Positions 44,783 through 54,259 are shown, counted from the stretch's first letter. The stretch: 64,000 nucleotides of DNA from Ligilactobacillus ubinensis (GCF_024160875.1 NZ_JAIULA010000014.1:1-64000), one strand, 5' to 3'. The notes: generated by a model from the letters alone, not told the origin. Numbers and translations: made by a program.

Positions 44783-45523
44783 CTATTTATGTGTAATAAT
44801 CTTGCTAAGAAATTGGCGTGCTCTTTCTTCTTTAGGCTGTTTAAAGAACTCTTCTGCTGGATCATCTTCTACAACTTGTCCTTGATCAAAAAAGATTACT
44901 CGGTCTGCTACTTCGCGCGCAAACCCCATTTCATGCGTTACAACAACCAAAGTCATGTCACCTTGTTTAGCAATGCTCTTCATAACATTTAACACATCAT
45001 CAATCATTTCTGGATCAAGCGCGCTAGTTGGTTCATCAAATAAAAGCACCTTTGGTTTCATTGCTAATGAGCGTGCAATTGCAACACGTTGTTTTTGTCC
45101 ACCTGATAACTGTTTAGGGTATGCATCTGCTTTTTCTGCTAACCCAACTGTATCAAGTAAACGTAATGCAATTTTTTTATTTTCTGCTTCATCCCGTTTC
45201 AACACCAAACGTGGTGCTAACATAATATTCTCTATCACCGTTTTGTTTGCATATAAATTAAAATGTTGAAAAACCATGCCAACATTTTTTCTAAGTTCAT
45301 TTAAATCAGCCTTTTTATCCGCTAAATCCATTCCATTAACAATTAATTGGCCTGATTCAATTTCCTCTAATCCATTGATTGTCCTAATTAAAGTACTTTT
45401 GCCTGACCCAGAAGGACCTATTACAACAACAACTTCACCTTGTTGAACTTGTAAATTTATGTCAGTCAAAGCGTGATACTTACCATAGTACTTATCAACA
45501 TTTTTAAATTCAATCATTGCCAT
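44783..45523 (-). CDS. glnQ: amino acid ABC transporter ATP-binding protein (GlnQ-like)
   Basis: A 246-residue ATPase with Walker [11 protein letters not shown], signature [14 protein letters not shown], Walker [15 protein letters not shown] and the H-loop [15 protein letters not shown] typical of polar amino acid importers. It heads the four-gene operon, 14 bases before the binding-protein gene. GTAGG precedes the ATG. Confidence 0.94.
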   Translation of the reverse strand: MAMIEFKNVDKYYGKYHALTDINLQVQQGEVVVVIGPSGSGKSTLIRTINGLEEIESGQLIVNGMDLADKKADLNELRKNVGMVFQHFNLYANKTVIENIMLAPRLVLKRDEAENKKIALRLLDTVGLAEKADAYPKQLSGGQKQRVAIARSLAMKPKVLLFDEPTSALDPEMIDDVLNVMKSIAKQGDMTLVVVTHEMGFAREVADRVIFFDQGQVVEDDPAEEFFKQPKEERARQFLSKIITHK

Positions 45524-45872
45524 TTATATACCTACTTTCTAAAAACATAAAATTAAATAACGATTACTTATTACTTTAAATTTTAATTTATATTTTATTT
45601 TTTTGCAAGTTTATGTCCACAATGAAGAAATATTGTCCTATCTTCCATTCATAAGAATGCCTATGTACAAGGGACCTTAGCCTATATTTTTTTTCAACAT
45701 ATTATTATGCGTCATTTTTTATTAATTATATATTTTTATGCTATATTTATTTTCTAATTTTAGAATGAGATAAATATTTTGTTTCTTATCATTAGGTTAA
45801 TAAACTTACTTAAGCCATATAGTCTAGTCCTCTTTTTTCTATCTATTCATACTTATTTTTTATTAAAGCTAC
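45524..45872. other. about 350 bases without a gene, upstream of glnQ
   Basis: AT-rich DNA that must hold the glnQ operon promoter (minus strand). I see no convincing operator, riboswitch or small open frame. Confidence 0.5.
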
Positions 45873-45929
45873 TAAAAAATCCTTAGTCAAAATGCGCCTA
45901 TCTTAGGGCTAGAATTTTGTCTAAGGATT
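45873..45929 (-). terminator. terminator of the Ser-rich/membrane-protein operon
   Basis: AATCCTTAGACAAAAT pairs with ATTTTGACTAAGGATT with one mismatch, loop about 20 bases, then TTTT on the minus strand. Confidence 0.85.
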
Positions 45930-45969
45930 GTTATTATCCACATTTAACCTGTATGTTAATTAACGCCTA

Positions 45970-46872
45970 CTATCTTTTCCGTCTACGTCGGGATAAATTA
46001 GTTGTATTCGTCTCAAAATTACTTTGTTCATTTCCTTGTCTTAATGTATTATTCTTAGATTTTACTCCCCGTTTACGATAGGCGATTTTTACATCAAGGA
46101 TAAACGGTTCATCTTTTTCAATCACATCAGATCGTCCGGCTACTTTTACTGGACCACCTGTTAATACAGCTGTTGCCAAATATAAATGATATTTTTTAGC
46201 TGCCTCAATTGCAGGCATTAATCCAACAGTTTTAACATGACCAAGCTCATGCCGATTTATCTGGTTTACACCACCATAAACATATAGTTCATTTCCTTCT
46301 GGCACTAATTCAAAATAAGGTAATGCTTTTAATTCTCCAATTGCATGTTGTGGTTTTCCTTCTTGAGCTAATTGGTATAACGAATCGTCTGTTTGTCCAC
46401 TATAATCAAAACTCAAATAGCCAACATTTCTTAAATCTTGCACAACTGCCTGAATATTGGCTTTCTCAATTGGACTAAAATCAATATCTGCTGGTAAAAA
46501 ATCCTCATTTTTGAAAATACCATTTGTTTGTACAAATCCCATCGTTTGCTGTTTTTTTGCAGCATCTGTTAATGGGTCTTTCGGTTTTAAATGAAACTTT
46601 TTTTCAATAAAAGGTGATACATCATATTTCGAACGTTTATCTTTAGTAAAGTAGTATAGCGTGTTCAAATAAGCGAAATATAAAATAACTAAGAAAGCTA
46701 AAATAAAGAGAAATCCACGCCATATATAACCATTACTAAAGAAGCGATATGAAACGTAAAGCAGATAAAAATTACCCACAAACGCTAAACAGGTATATAT
46801 CCGATTCTTAATTTTAACATTTAAGTTAATATATGATAGATAACTATTGATCATACTAAGAATACTAACCAT
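45970..46872 (-). CDS. membrane protein of unknown function, lactobacillus type
   Basis: A 300-residue protein. Two helices (about 26-45 and 50-70) are followed by a large soluble domain (about 80-275; ADIDFSPIEKANIQAVVQDLR, then GELKALPYFELVPEGNELY and GGPVKVAGRSDVIEKDEPF). The C-terminus is strikingly basic (LSRRRRKR). I recognise no enzymatic motif. It follows the Ser-rich protein gene by 24 bases. A conserved hypothetical of lactobacilli is likely, but I cannot name the family with confidence. Confidence 0.75.
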   Translation of the reverse strand: MVSILSMINSYLSYINLNVKIKNRIYTCLAFVGNFYLLYVSYRFFSNGYIWRGFLFILAFLVILYFAYLNTLYYFTKDKRSKYDVSPFIEKKFHLKPKDPLTDAAKKQQTMGFVQTNGIFKNEDFLPADIDFSPIEKANIQAVVQDLRNVGYLSFDYSGQTDDSLYQLAQEGKPQHAIGELKALPYFELVPEGNELYVYGGVNQINRHELGHVKTVGLMPAIEAAKKYHLYLATAVLTGGPVKVAGRSDVIEKDEPFILDVKIAYRKRGVKSKNNTLRQGNEQSNFETNTTNLSRRRRKR

Positions 46873-46896
46873 TTTTTTGCAAACTCCTTTCTTTTA

Positions 46897-47367
46897 TTAA
46901 TTATTGTTTGTCGTATTATCATCAGTATTTGTATTTGTGTTCGTGTTTGTTCCTGTATTTGAAGATGACGTCGACGTATCTGCATCAGCTGATGAGCTTG
47001 AACTACTTCTTTGCGAAGATGATGAAGTATCACGATTAGCTGAACTACTATTTGCATCATCAGCACTTGAGGAATTTTTAACCGTTTCTGCTGATGAGGA
47101 GTCTTTAGTATCACTGTCATCAGCTGATGAGGATGAACTCATGCTGTCTTTAGAACCACTATCACTACTAGAACTACTATCTACTGAACTTAATACACTA
47201 GAGCTTGCTTTTGAACTACTCAAATCGGAACTTCTAACTACAGAACTTGCAGTTTTTCCTTCTGAGGTATTAGTCACTGTATTAACTGCCACATTGGTTG
47301 CACCTAATGCTAGTACAGTTGACATAATAGCAAACGGCGTAATAAAGGGCGCTGTTCGATATGCCAT
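46897..47367 (-). CDS. Ser/Asp-rich low-complexity protein with membrane helix
   Basis: A 156-residue protein. One hydrophobic segment (about 7-28, ITPFAIMSTVLALGATNVAV) is followed by a tail made almost wholly of Ser, Asp, Ala, Thr, Lys and Asn, ending in alternating Asn-Thr and Asn. No LPXTG motif or cell-wall domain. The tail should be disordered and outside the cell, possibly glycosylated. Reading frame is supported by a Shine-Dalgarno-like GGAGAG before the ATG and by gene spacing. The complementary strand's open frame is a shadow of the Ser repeats. Confidence 0.7.
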   Translation of the reverse strand: MAYRTAPFITPFAIMSTVLALGATNVAVNTVTNTSEGKTASSVVRSSDLSSSKASSSVLSSVDSSSSSDSGSKDSMSSSSSADDSDTKDSSSAETVKNSSSADDANSSSANRDTSSSSQRSSSSSSADADTSTSSSNTGTNTNTNTNTDDNTTNNN

Positions 47368-47469
47368 TTAAATCTCTCCATTCACACTTTATATTATATT
47401 AATTATATGCTAAAAAGCATTTATGTTTTAATCATAGCGCAAAGTCTTTAGAATATTAAGATTAAAGAC

Positions 47470-47919
47470 TTAAATATTTACTAAACTTGCATCATTTTCT
47501 TGTTGAGCACATTCTTTACATAATCCATATAATTCGAAACGATGTCCTTCAATTTTACATCCTGGTAACTGACTTTCAAAAACATCCATCGGACACATCT
47601 GAACTTCTTGAACTTTGCCACAATTACGACAGATAAAATGATGATGATGTAAATTACTAAAATCACACTGATACTTAACACAGGCACCAGATGCTTTATT
47701 TTGCATTTCGATAATCCCAATCTCATTGAATTCACGAATATTACGATAAATGGTACTATGACTCATTCCAGGATATAGCTTACGCATATAGGTGTCAATC
47801 TCAATCACATTAATATAGTGTGTTCGGCAATTGCTATACAAACATCCTAGTAGGCTACGCCGTTGTTTTGTGATTTTATAATTATGCGACTTTAACAAAT
47901 AGAGCGCTTCATCAAGCAT
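47470..47919 (-). CDS. Fur family metalloregulator (Fur/Zur/PerR)
   Basis: A 149-residue Fur-type repressor. The winged helix (about 10-80) is followed by the HHHH cluster (about 92-95) and two C-x-x-C pairs, FICRNCGKV and the C-terminal GLCKECAQQ, which build the structural zinc site. The exact member (Fur, Zur or PerR) cannot be fixed from these. AGGAGG precedes the ATG. A perfect palindrome just upstream of the start is a likely autoregulatory box. Confidence 0.92.
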   Translation of the reverse strand: MLDEALYLLKSHNYKITKQRRSLLGCLYSNCRTHYINVIEIDTYMRKLYPGMSHSTIYRNIREFNEIGIIEMQNKASGACVKYQCDFSNLHHHHFICRNCGKVQEVQMCPMDVFESQLPGCKIEGHRFELYGLCKECAQQENDASLVNI

Positions 47920-47944
47920 TTTTACTCCTCCTAAATAATAACTA

Positions 47945-47958
47945 TTACTAATTAGTAA
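47945..47958. promoter_or_regulatory. Fur/Per-type operator upstream of the regulator
   Basis: TTACTAA-TTAGTAA, a perfect 14-base palindrome 26 bases before the regulator ATG. It resembles the TTATAATNATTATAA type box of Per/Fur proteins. It also lies in the divergent region shared with the APC permease gene. Confidence 0.5.
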
Positions 47959-48107
47959 ATTTTAACATATCTTTGCTATTAGTACACTTTTTTTAGCTAG
48001 AATTTCCAAAAATGACATTTAGATGTTATAAATTAAAAGTTCTAATTGACATCTAATGTTAAGTTAACGTAAGATAGTCATATATTATCTTTGAGGAGGA
48101 TTTTTTC

Positions 48108-49508
48108 ATGGGGATTAAAGAGCGGATTTTCAGAAAAGAAAGTCTAGCACGCTACTTAGACCAAGATAAAAAATTTACTAAAACGCTAAATGCTAAAGAT
48201 TTGATTGGAATGGGGATTGGTGCTGTTATCGGTACTGGGATTTTTATTTTACCGGGAACTGTAGCAGCTTTACATAGTGGACCTGCAATTATCTTATCCT
48301 TCGTTCTCGCTGCGTTGGTTTGTTCAACAGCAGCTATGTGCTACGCTGAATTTTCATCGGCGCTACCGATTGCCGGGAGCGCCTATTCGTTTGGAAATGT
48401 TATTTTTGGCGAAATAGTTGGTTGGTTTCTTGGCTGGGCTCTTATCTTAGAATATATGCTTGCTGTCGCAGCTGTTTCAACTGGCTGGGCTTCATACTTT
48501 AACTCTCTTATTGCTGGTTTTGGGCTTCATTTACCAACTGCCCTAACTGGGAATTTTGATCCAGCCCACGGAACTTACGTTAATTTAGTTGCTATCTTAA
48601 TTGTATTATTTATCTCATTTATTTTAAGTCGTGGTGTTCGAACATCTATCAGTTTAAATAATATTATGGTTGCTATCAAATTAGCAATTATCATCTTATT
48701 CTTAGTAGTTGGTGTTTTTTATGTTAAACCAGCTAATTGGTCACCATTTGTACCATTTGGTTATAAAGGTATCTTGACTGGTGCATCTTTAGTCTTTTTT
48801 GCTTATCTTGGATTTGATGTTGTGGCTGCTTCTGCTGCAGAAGTTAAACATCCCGAAAAGAATATGCCTCGTGGTATTATCGGTACTTTAATCATTTGTA
48901 CAATTTTATATATCCTTGTATCAATGGTTCTAACTGGTATGGTTAAATACACCAAACTTAACGTTGGCGATCCTGTTGCTTTCGCTTTACAATTTGTCCA
49001 TCAAGACTCAATTGCGGGTATCATCTCTTTAGGTGCTTTAGCCGGTATGTTTACAATGATGGTTACAATGATTTTTAGTTCATCACGCTTAATCTATTCA
49101 ATTGGAAGAGATGGTCTTTTACCTAAGTTTCTTGGTCATATCAATCCCAAAACACATATACCAGATCACAGTATGGCAATTGTTACAATCATTATTGCTT
49201 TTATGGGCGGTTTTGTTTCACTGACACAATTAACTAACTTGGTTAATATCGGCACCTTAATCGCATTTACCTTCGTTTCTCTTGGAATCATACCTTTACG
49301 TAAACGCAAAGATATTCCAAATGAAACAGGATATAAAGTTCCTTTCTATCCCATTCTACCAATTATTTCAGTACTATTATGTATCTTCATGCTAACACAG
49401 CTTTCGGTTGAAACCTGGATTGCTTCAATTATTTGGTTTATTATTGGAATACTTATCTATTTCACATATGGGATTAAACACAGCCAAATCTCTAGCAATA
49501 ATGAATAA
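48108..49508 (+). CDS. APC family amino acid permease (YfnA/CAT-like)
   Basis: A 466-residue permease with 12 to 13 helices and the cationic-amino-acid-transporter hallmarks: a soluble start ending LNAKDLIGMGIGAVIGTGIF, GSAYSFGNVIFGE, and FFAYLGFDVVAASAAEV in helix 6. It is similar to B. subtilis YfnA/YveA-type proteins. GAGGAGG precedes the ATG by 9 bases. A terminator follows. Substrate likely a cationic or branched amino acid; not determinable here. Confidence 0.9.
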   Translation: MGIKERIFRKESLARYLDQDKKFTKTLNAKDLIGMGIGAVIGTGIFILPGTVAALHSGPAIILSFVLAALVCSTAAMCYAEFSSALPIAGSAYSFGNVIFGEIVGWFLGWALILEYMLAVAAVSTGWASYFNSLIAGFGLHLPTALTGNFDPAHGTYVNLVAILIVLFISFILSRGVRTSISLNNIMVAIKLAIIILFLVVGVFYVKPANWSPFVPFGYKGILTGASLVFFAYLGFDVVAASAAEVKHPEKNMPRGIIGTLIICTILYILVSMVLTGMVKYTKLNVGDPVAFALQFVHQDSIAGIISLGALAGMFTMMVTMIFSSSRLIYSIGRDGLLPKFLGHINPKTHIPDHSMAIVTIIIAFMGGFVSLTQLTNLVNIGTLIAFTFVSLGIIPLRKRKDIPNETGYKVPFYPILPIISVLLCIFMLTQLSVETWIASIIWFIIGILIYFTYGIKHSQISSNNE

Positions 49509-49524
49509 TATTATTTTAATATCT

Positions 49525-49562
49525 AAAAAAGATTCAAGACTTTTTGTCCTGAATCTTTTTTC
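49525..49562. terminator. terminator after the APC permease
   Basis: AAAAAAGATTCAAGAC (49525-49540) pairs with GTCCTGAATCTTTTTT (49546-49562), short loop, one mismatch. Confidence 0.85.
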
Positions 49563-49660
49563 TATCTCCACATATTTAGTATTAAACTATACGCCAAAAA
49601 GCAACTTATGCTTCTCATAAGTCACCTTTTGTTCCATTCTCATTTTCAGTTTACCAATAA

Positions 49661-50416
49661 CTATTCCAATTTGAGAGCATCCATCATCTCGCGTAAAGTA
49701 GGGCTATCTATTTGTCCTGGAGCAGAAGCAGCACCTACTGTCCCAAATGTTAAGCAAGAACCAAATACTTCACCCGCTACTCGCGTAACTTTCCCTAAAT
49801 CTCCCATCGCCATTGTAATTAATGGTTTATCAAATCTTCCTACGGCTTGATTAGTTGCTGCTAATAAAGTTAAAACATCTTGTGCACTGTTAGGCATAAC
49901 CGCAACTTTTAAGATATCGGCGCCATATGCATCCATCATTGTAAATCGGCGCTTGATTTCAGTAATTGCTGGAGTCTGTTTAAAATCATGACTACTCATT
50001 ATTACAAAAACATTCTTTTCATGCGCTAACTGTGTCAGTTTTTTTATTTCACTAGTTTTTCTAAACATTTCTAAATCAACTAAATCAGCCAATTTTTCTG
50101 TTATCACATTTTTACAGATTTCAAAGTATTGACTTTCTGCCAATGGCATATTTCCACCTTCAAAATGTGTTCGAAATGTTATTAGAATTACAAAATCAGC
50201 TAGTTCTGCTCGCAACTTGCCAGCTACGTCTATTAACTTTTCTTTATCTAAAACATCCTCAAAAAAGTCAATTCGCCATTCTATCAAATCAGCATTCTGA
50301 TGATTTATCTGTTTAGCAACACTCAAGATTTCTTCAACTGTCTTACCCGTAATTGGAACAGCTATTTTAGGGCGCCCTCCACCAAGGGTTAAGTTTTTCA
50401 CCTGTAGTACAGACAT
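49661..50416 (-). CDS. aroD: type I 3-dehydroquinate dehydratase
   Basis: Interconverts 3-dehydroquinate and 3-dehydroshikimate through a Schiff base. In this 251-residue protein H143 (SSHDF) and K170 (ADILKVAVMP) occupy the same numbered positions as the Salmonella type I enzyme. The EWRIDFFED strand and GSCLTFG loop are also present. It is the last gene of the operon, 11 bases after the shikimate/quinate dehydrogenase gene, in the company of a carrier and a flavoprotein rather than other aro biosynthetic genes. A catabolic role is therefore likely. Confidence 0.95.
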   Translation of the reverse strand: MSVLQVKNLTLGGGRPKIAVPITGKTVEEILSVAKQINHQNADLIEWRIDFFEDVLDKEKLIDVAGKLRAELADFVILITFRTHFEGGNMPLAESQYFEICKNVITEKLADLVDLEMFRKTSEIKKLTQLAHEKNVFVIMSSHDFKQTPAITEIKRRFTMMDAYGADILKVAVMPNSAQDVLTLLAATNQAVGRFDKPLITMAMGDLGKVTRVAGEVFGSCLTFGTVGAASAPGQIDSPTLREMMDALKLE

Positions 50417-50427
50417 GCTTTCACCTT

Positions 50428-51312
50428 CTATTTTTTATCATCATCACTAAAAATTAATTCACGAATATAGTCAATTGGCATATCTTTATCTGTCCATAGT
50501 TTAAATGCTTCAGCACCTTGTTCTAGCATCATTCCCAAACCATTGAAAACATGCTCTACTCCAGCTGATTTAGCAATTTTCATTAATTTTGTTTCACGTG
50601 GTGAATATACAGTATCATAGACAATCATATCCTTATGGAACCAGCTTGGATCATTAACTAAACTAAGATCCTCTAGTGGCTTCATACCTACACCAGTGGC
50701 ATCACAATAAATTGCACAATCTGATAATTCGCGCTTGAAAACCTCTTGATCTTCTAGATGATATAATGTAGCTTTACATTTAGTTTCTTCATTAATAATT
50801 TTAACATTTCTTTCTGCATTTTCCCATGATGGATCATCTCGATTAAAGAGTGAAATTTCTTTAACGCCATCTAAAGCTGCCTGAATTGCAATTGGCGTTC
50901 CTGCACCACCAGCTCCTGAAAGTACCATCTTCTTACCTAAAATATTTAGTCCTTCATCTTCCAACGACTTCATAAAACCTGTACCATCAGTTGTATACCC
51001 AGTTAAAACGCCATTATCATTCACAATCGTATTAACTGCATTATTTAGTTTTGCTGCCGGTGATAATTTATCTAAATATTGAATTACCTTTTGCTTGTTA
51101 GGCATTGAAATGTTGCTTCCGCGCATATCTAAAGTACGAATTGCGTTTACTGCATCACCTAGTTTATCATTACCTACTTCAAATGCTAAATATGCATAGT
51201 TCAAGCCTAGTTTTGCAAAAGCATTATTATGCATCGTTGGTGACATCGAATGCCGAATTGGATAAGCCATTAAACCAATTAAAAGTGTATGTCCATCAAT
51301 ACGTTCTGTCAT
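50428..51312 (-). CDS. shikimate/quinate dehydrogenase, YdiB-like
   Basis: A 294-residue member of the AroE superfamily. Substrate-carboxylate serines lie in HSMSP (S22, S24), and the catalytic pair fits K73 (MPNKQK) and D109 (TTDGTGF). The dinucleotide loop is GAGGAGTP (133-140). The adenosine-side motif is FNRDD (156-160) as in YdiB, in contrast to the NRT of NADP-specific AroE. This and the length point to an NAD-preferring quinate/shikimate dehydrogenase. Next to aroD, as ydiB is in E. coli. Confidence 0.93.
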   Translation of the reverse strand: MTERIDGHTLLIGLMAYPIRHSMSPTMHNNAFAKLGLNYAYLAFEVGNDKLGDAVNAIRTLDMRGSNISMPNKQKVIQYLDKLSPAAKLNNAVNTIVNDNGVLTGYTTDGTGFMKSLEDEGLNILGKKMVLSGAGGAGTPIAIQAALDGVKEISLFNRDDPSWENAERNVKIINEETKCKATLYHLEDQEVFKRELSDCAIYCDATGVGMKPLEDLSLVNDPSWFHKDMIVYDTVYSPRETKLMKIAKSAGVEHVFNGLGMMLEQGAEAFKLWTDKDMPIDYIRELIFSDDDKK

Positions 51313-51352
51313 AATATATCATCCTCAATTCTTTTTTTATTATTATTCTAAA

Positions 51353-53053
51353 TTATTCAACTGAATTTCCTGCAACAAATCCGGAGGAAATTCCCCATGT
51401 ATTCATCATACTTGGCATAGAATCATGACCATTAGCACCACCAATGACTTCACCTGCACCCCATAGGTTAGCAATTTTCTTGTTATCTTGTGTTTTAAGA
51501 TGTAAATCTGCATCTGTCACAAAGCCACCTAATGTTGTCGCAAACCTATCACGTTGTTCAACTACATAGAACTCTTCGCCTTCATATGCATGCAAAAACG
51601 CACGATCGCGCTTAAATTCTTGATCTTTGCCTTTAGTTGCATATTCATTATAGGTAGTGATGGTTGCTTTCAAATTATCTGCATTAATCCCTGCTTTTTT
51701 AGCAACTTCACTCAAGGTTCCCTTAACAAAAATCGGATTTTCTTTACCGTCTTTAGCAAAATACTCAGCAATTTCCTCAGCTGTGAAATCATGTAAAACT
51801 AACAGATTGTAAAATTCTTTCCAAGTTCGCTTATCCATTACTAAATACGCAACTCGACCTGGTTGTTTTAAAACCGCATTACGTAATGTTGCATAAACAT
51901 CTGATTCATCAACAATTCTTTTTCCAAGTTGATTTACATATACAGCTCCTAAATCAGTTGCCTTTTTTGATGCGTATGTTGTTAGTTTTGCAATTCCTGG
52001 TTCAGTTTCAACACCATGTGGATACACCTTATACCAGCCAATATTTTTCACTTCAAGGCTAAATGCCTTTAGAAATTCATAAGCATCTCCGGTTGAGGTT
52101 AACGGGCCATAATAATTAAGCCCTTCACTTTCTTGACCACGCATCTGCTTATTCGCACCATAACCACCAGTTGCTAAAACAAAGCTATTTGCATAAACAG
52201 TAATTTTTTTAGTTCTGCCTTCTGCAACAAAGCCCGTTATCTTACCATTCTCATCGGTTAGAATTTCTTCAACTCGACTATCTAGAAAAATCTTACCACC
52301 TTTTTTAACAAAAGCTGCTGCAACTTTCTCAATTAACTCATAACTACTCGAACTTGGTAACTCAACTTGCCGTTCTACTGAGTGCTCTGGCGTCTGAGTT
52401 TGAGCTTTTCTATATTCTAAGCCTGCAAAATCACTGATGAAGTCAATTGCATTACCAATATTTTCTGCCATTAACTTTGTCAAAACAGGTATATTAGAAT
52501 CAAGGCACTCGCGCGCAACATCTGCACTCAAAAGCTCTGGCGTATCTTTTGCAGCTGCGACACCAAAAATTGTACTTGCAACCTTGGAACCTGTTGCTGT
52601 AACGTTAGAACCATTCAAAATAGTTGCTCCACCAAGATAGCCATTCTTTTCAAATAACGCCACCTTCTTGCCTCTACTTAAAGCTTTACAAGCAGCAACA
52701 AGCCCCGCTTCACCGCCACCAATAACAGCGACATCTGTATGTTCTTCAACATTTTCACGTTCTTTTTTTACAGGAGCAGCCAGCTTAATCCCTGCCTTTT
52801 CAATCGCTTCATTTGCGGAGTCTAAAATCGCCTTACTCATAACAGAAGCCCCACTAACTACATCAACACCAAAACTTTGTTCTTCTAGAATTGTATCGCG
52901 TAGTTTACCAAATACTTGATTAAAAATTCCTTTTGTTTCTGAATGATGTGTAACTTTAACATCTGTTAGTTGATGACCTTCAAAATCAATCGCTAAATCA
53001 ATTGGTCCATTGTGCCCTAAAGCACGTGCTTGTAATTCTTTTGTATCACTCAT
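51353..53053 (-). CDS. FMN-binding / FAD flavoprotein reductase (fumarate-reductase family)
   Basis: A 566-residue soluble flavoprotein. The N-terminal FMN-binding domain (about 15-90) has DVVSGAS (64-70), the ApbE-type flavinylation motif, acceptor S70. An FAD-binding domain (about 108-560) begins DVAVIGGGEAGLVAA and includes TGGYGANKQM and LWGAGEVIGGANG. No NADH:flavin domain and no haem domain are fused. The usual HGANRLGGN-like C-terminal signature of fumarate reductases is replaced by NGHDSMPSMMN. No signal peptide. I infer reduction of an unsaturated carboxylate, maybe shikimate-like. Confidence 0.9.
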   Translation of the reverse strand: MSDTKELQARALGHNGPIDLAIDFEGHQLTDVKVTHHSETKGIFNQVFGKLRDTILEEQSFGVDVVSGASVMSKAILDSANEAIEKAGIKLAAPVKKERENVEEHTDVAVIGGGEAGLVAACKALSRGKKVALFEKNGYLGGATILNGSNVTATGSKVASTIFGVAAAKDTPELLSADVARECLDSNIPVLTKLMAENIGNAIDFISDFAGLEYRKAQTQTPEHSVERQVELPSSSSYELIEKVAAAFVKKGGKIFLDSRVEEILTDENGKITGFVAEGRTKKITVYANSFVLATGGYGANKQMRGQESEGLNYYGPLTSTGDAYEFLKAFSLEVKNIGWYKVYPHGVETEPGIAKLTTYASKKATDLGAVYVNQLGKRIVDESDVYATLRNAVLKQPGRVAYLVMDKRTWKEFYNLLVLHDFTAEEIAEYFAKDGKENPIFVKGTLSEVAKKAGINADNLKATITTYNEYATKGKDQEFKRDRAFLHAYEGEEFYVVEQRDRFATTLGGFVTDADLHLKTQDNKKIANLWGAGEVIGGANGHDSMPSMMNTWGISSGFVAGNSVE

Positions 53054-53071
53054 ATCTTGAAAGCTCCTCTA

Positions 53072-54259
53072 CTACTCAAAATTATATTTCTTTTTTCTAT
53101 AAATAAGAATTGCTGCAATTACAACACTTGCCGCTGTAACAACCATATTTATTCCAAAAACAGTTAACACACTTGCAGCTGTATCACTAATAATAAAACT
53201 AGAAATTAGTGGTCCGATAAAATAAGTGGTTGAAGCCATTAAACTATAGTAACTAGTCACACGCCCTTTTCCAGATGGAAAATACTTTGTTAAAACTGAT
53301 AAGCCTAATTGCCAGATACCTCCTGCACCAAAGAATCCAATAGCTAGACTGGCTATTCTGCCTGTTGTTAAGGAAGGTACAACTATCATTGCGATTAACG
53401 CTAACGTTGAAACAAATGAATAGATAATGATAATCGTTAATGGCTTAACTTTAGTAACAATCGTAGCTGTCACAAACACTGATATAAGTGATGCCATTGC
53501 ATACCATGAAACTAATGTTGCTGACGCTGTGGTGCCAATATGCAATACATTACTTCCAAAATATGGAGCATATTGTGAAAAAACGTAAAAAGTAAAGCAA
53601 ATTGTAAAACCGAGAGCAATTAATAAGACTCCATCAACAGCCATCTTAGGTTGGGGTCGATCATTATCTTTATGAACTTCGGTTGCTGCTACTGTATCTT
53701 CTTTTTCATTTTGTGGTGCAAATGGTGTGAAAAAGACAAGTGCAATATCTAATGCCAAAGCAATTACCAAGACAATAACTGTCACCTTAGCATCACTTAC
53801 CGTTGAAACCCAAAACGGAAAAACAAATTGTGCTAACGACATAGCCGCTTTAACCAATGAAGTCATTGTAGCCGATTTTTCTGGAAAAGCTTCTGTAACC
53901 GCTGGATAACATGATGAGTCTCCAAATGAATTCGTCACTCCAAAGAAAAGAGCCGCCACGCATGCCATGACTAAACTATGACTAAATGCAGCACCTAGTA
54001 AAAAAAGAATATCTGATGTCATTGCAATAATCATCGTTTTTTTGCGTCCAATTTTATCTGAAATAACACCTGCAAAAAGAATTGTTAAAATCCGACCAAT
54101 ACCAACAACAGATAAAACAGTGGAAATTCCTTTAACGTCAGTATTCCACGCTTTTTGAAAGTATGCACTATACTGCGATAGAATAATTGTGGCCATACCG
54201 ACAATCGCAAAGTTTACATATACACCCGCTGCAACCCCTGCATAATTGGCTTTCTTCAT
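53072..54259 (-). CDS. MFS carrier, YdiN/YdiM-like (quinate/shikimate candidate)
   Basis: A 395-residue transporter with 12 helices. MFS motif A is GVISDKIGRKK (about 60-70). NSFGDSSCYPAVTEAFP and GAGGIWQLGLSVLTKYFP resemble, from memory, the E. coli YdiN/YdiM carriers that neighbour ydiB. A hydrophilic central loop (about 185-210) contains EKEDTVAATEVHKD. It lies 18 bases before the flavoprotein gene. It most likely imports the operon substrate. Confidence 0.9.
   Translation of the reverse strand: MKKANYAGVAAGVYVNFAIVGMATIILSQYSAYFQKAWNTDVKGISTVLSVVGIGRILTILFAGVISDKIGRKKTMIIAMTSDILFLLGAAFSHSLVMACVAALFFGVTNSFGDSSCYPAVTEAFPEKSATMTSLVKAAMSLAQFVFPFWVSTVSDAKVTVIVLVIALALDIALVFFTPFAPQNEKEDTVAATEVHKDNDRPQPKMAVDGVLLIALGFTICFTFYVFSQYAPYFGSNVLHIGTTASATLVSWYAMASLISVFVTATIVTKVKPLTIIIIYSFVSTLALIAMIVVPSLTTGRIASLAIGFFGAGGIWQLGLSVLTKYFPSGKGRVTSYYSLMASTTYFIGPLISSFIISDTAASVLTVFGINMVVTAASVVIAAILIYRKKKYNFE

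Noticed and set aside
46904-47371. 155-codon open frame on the plus strand
   Set aside because: It is the complement of the Ser-rich gene; its Glu/Leu/Val bias comes from reading Ser codons backwards. It lacks a ribosome site.
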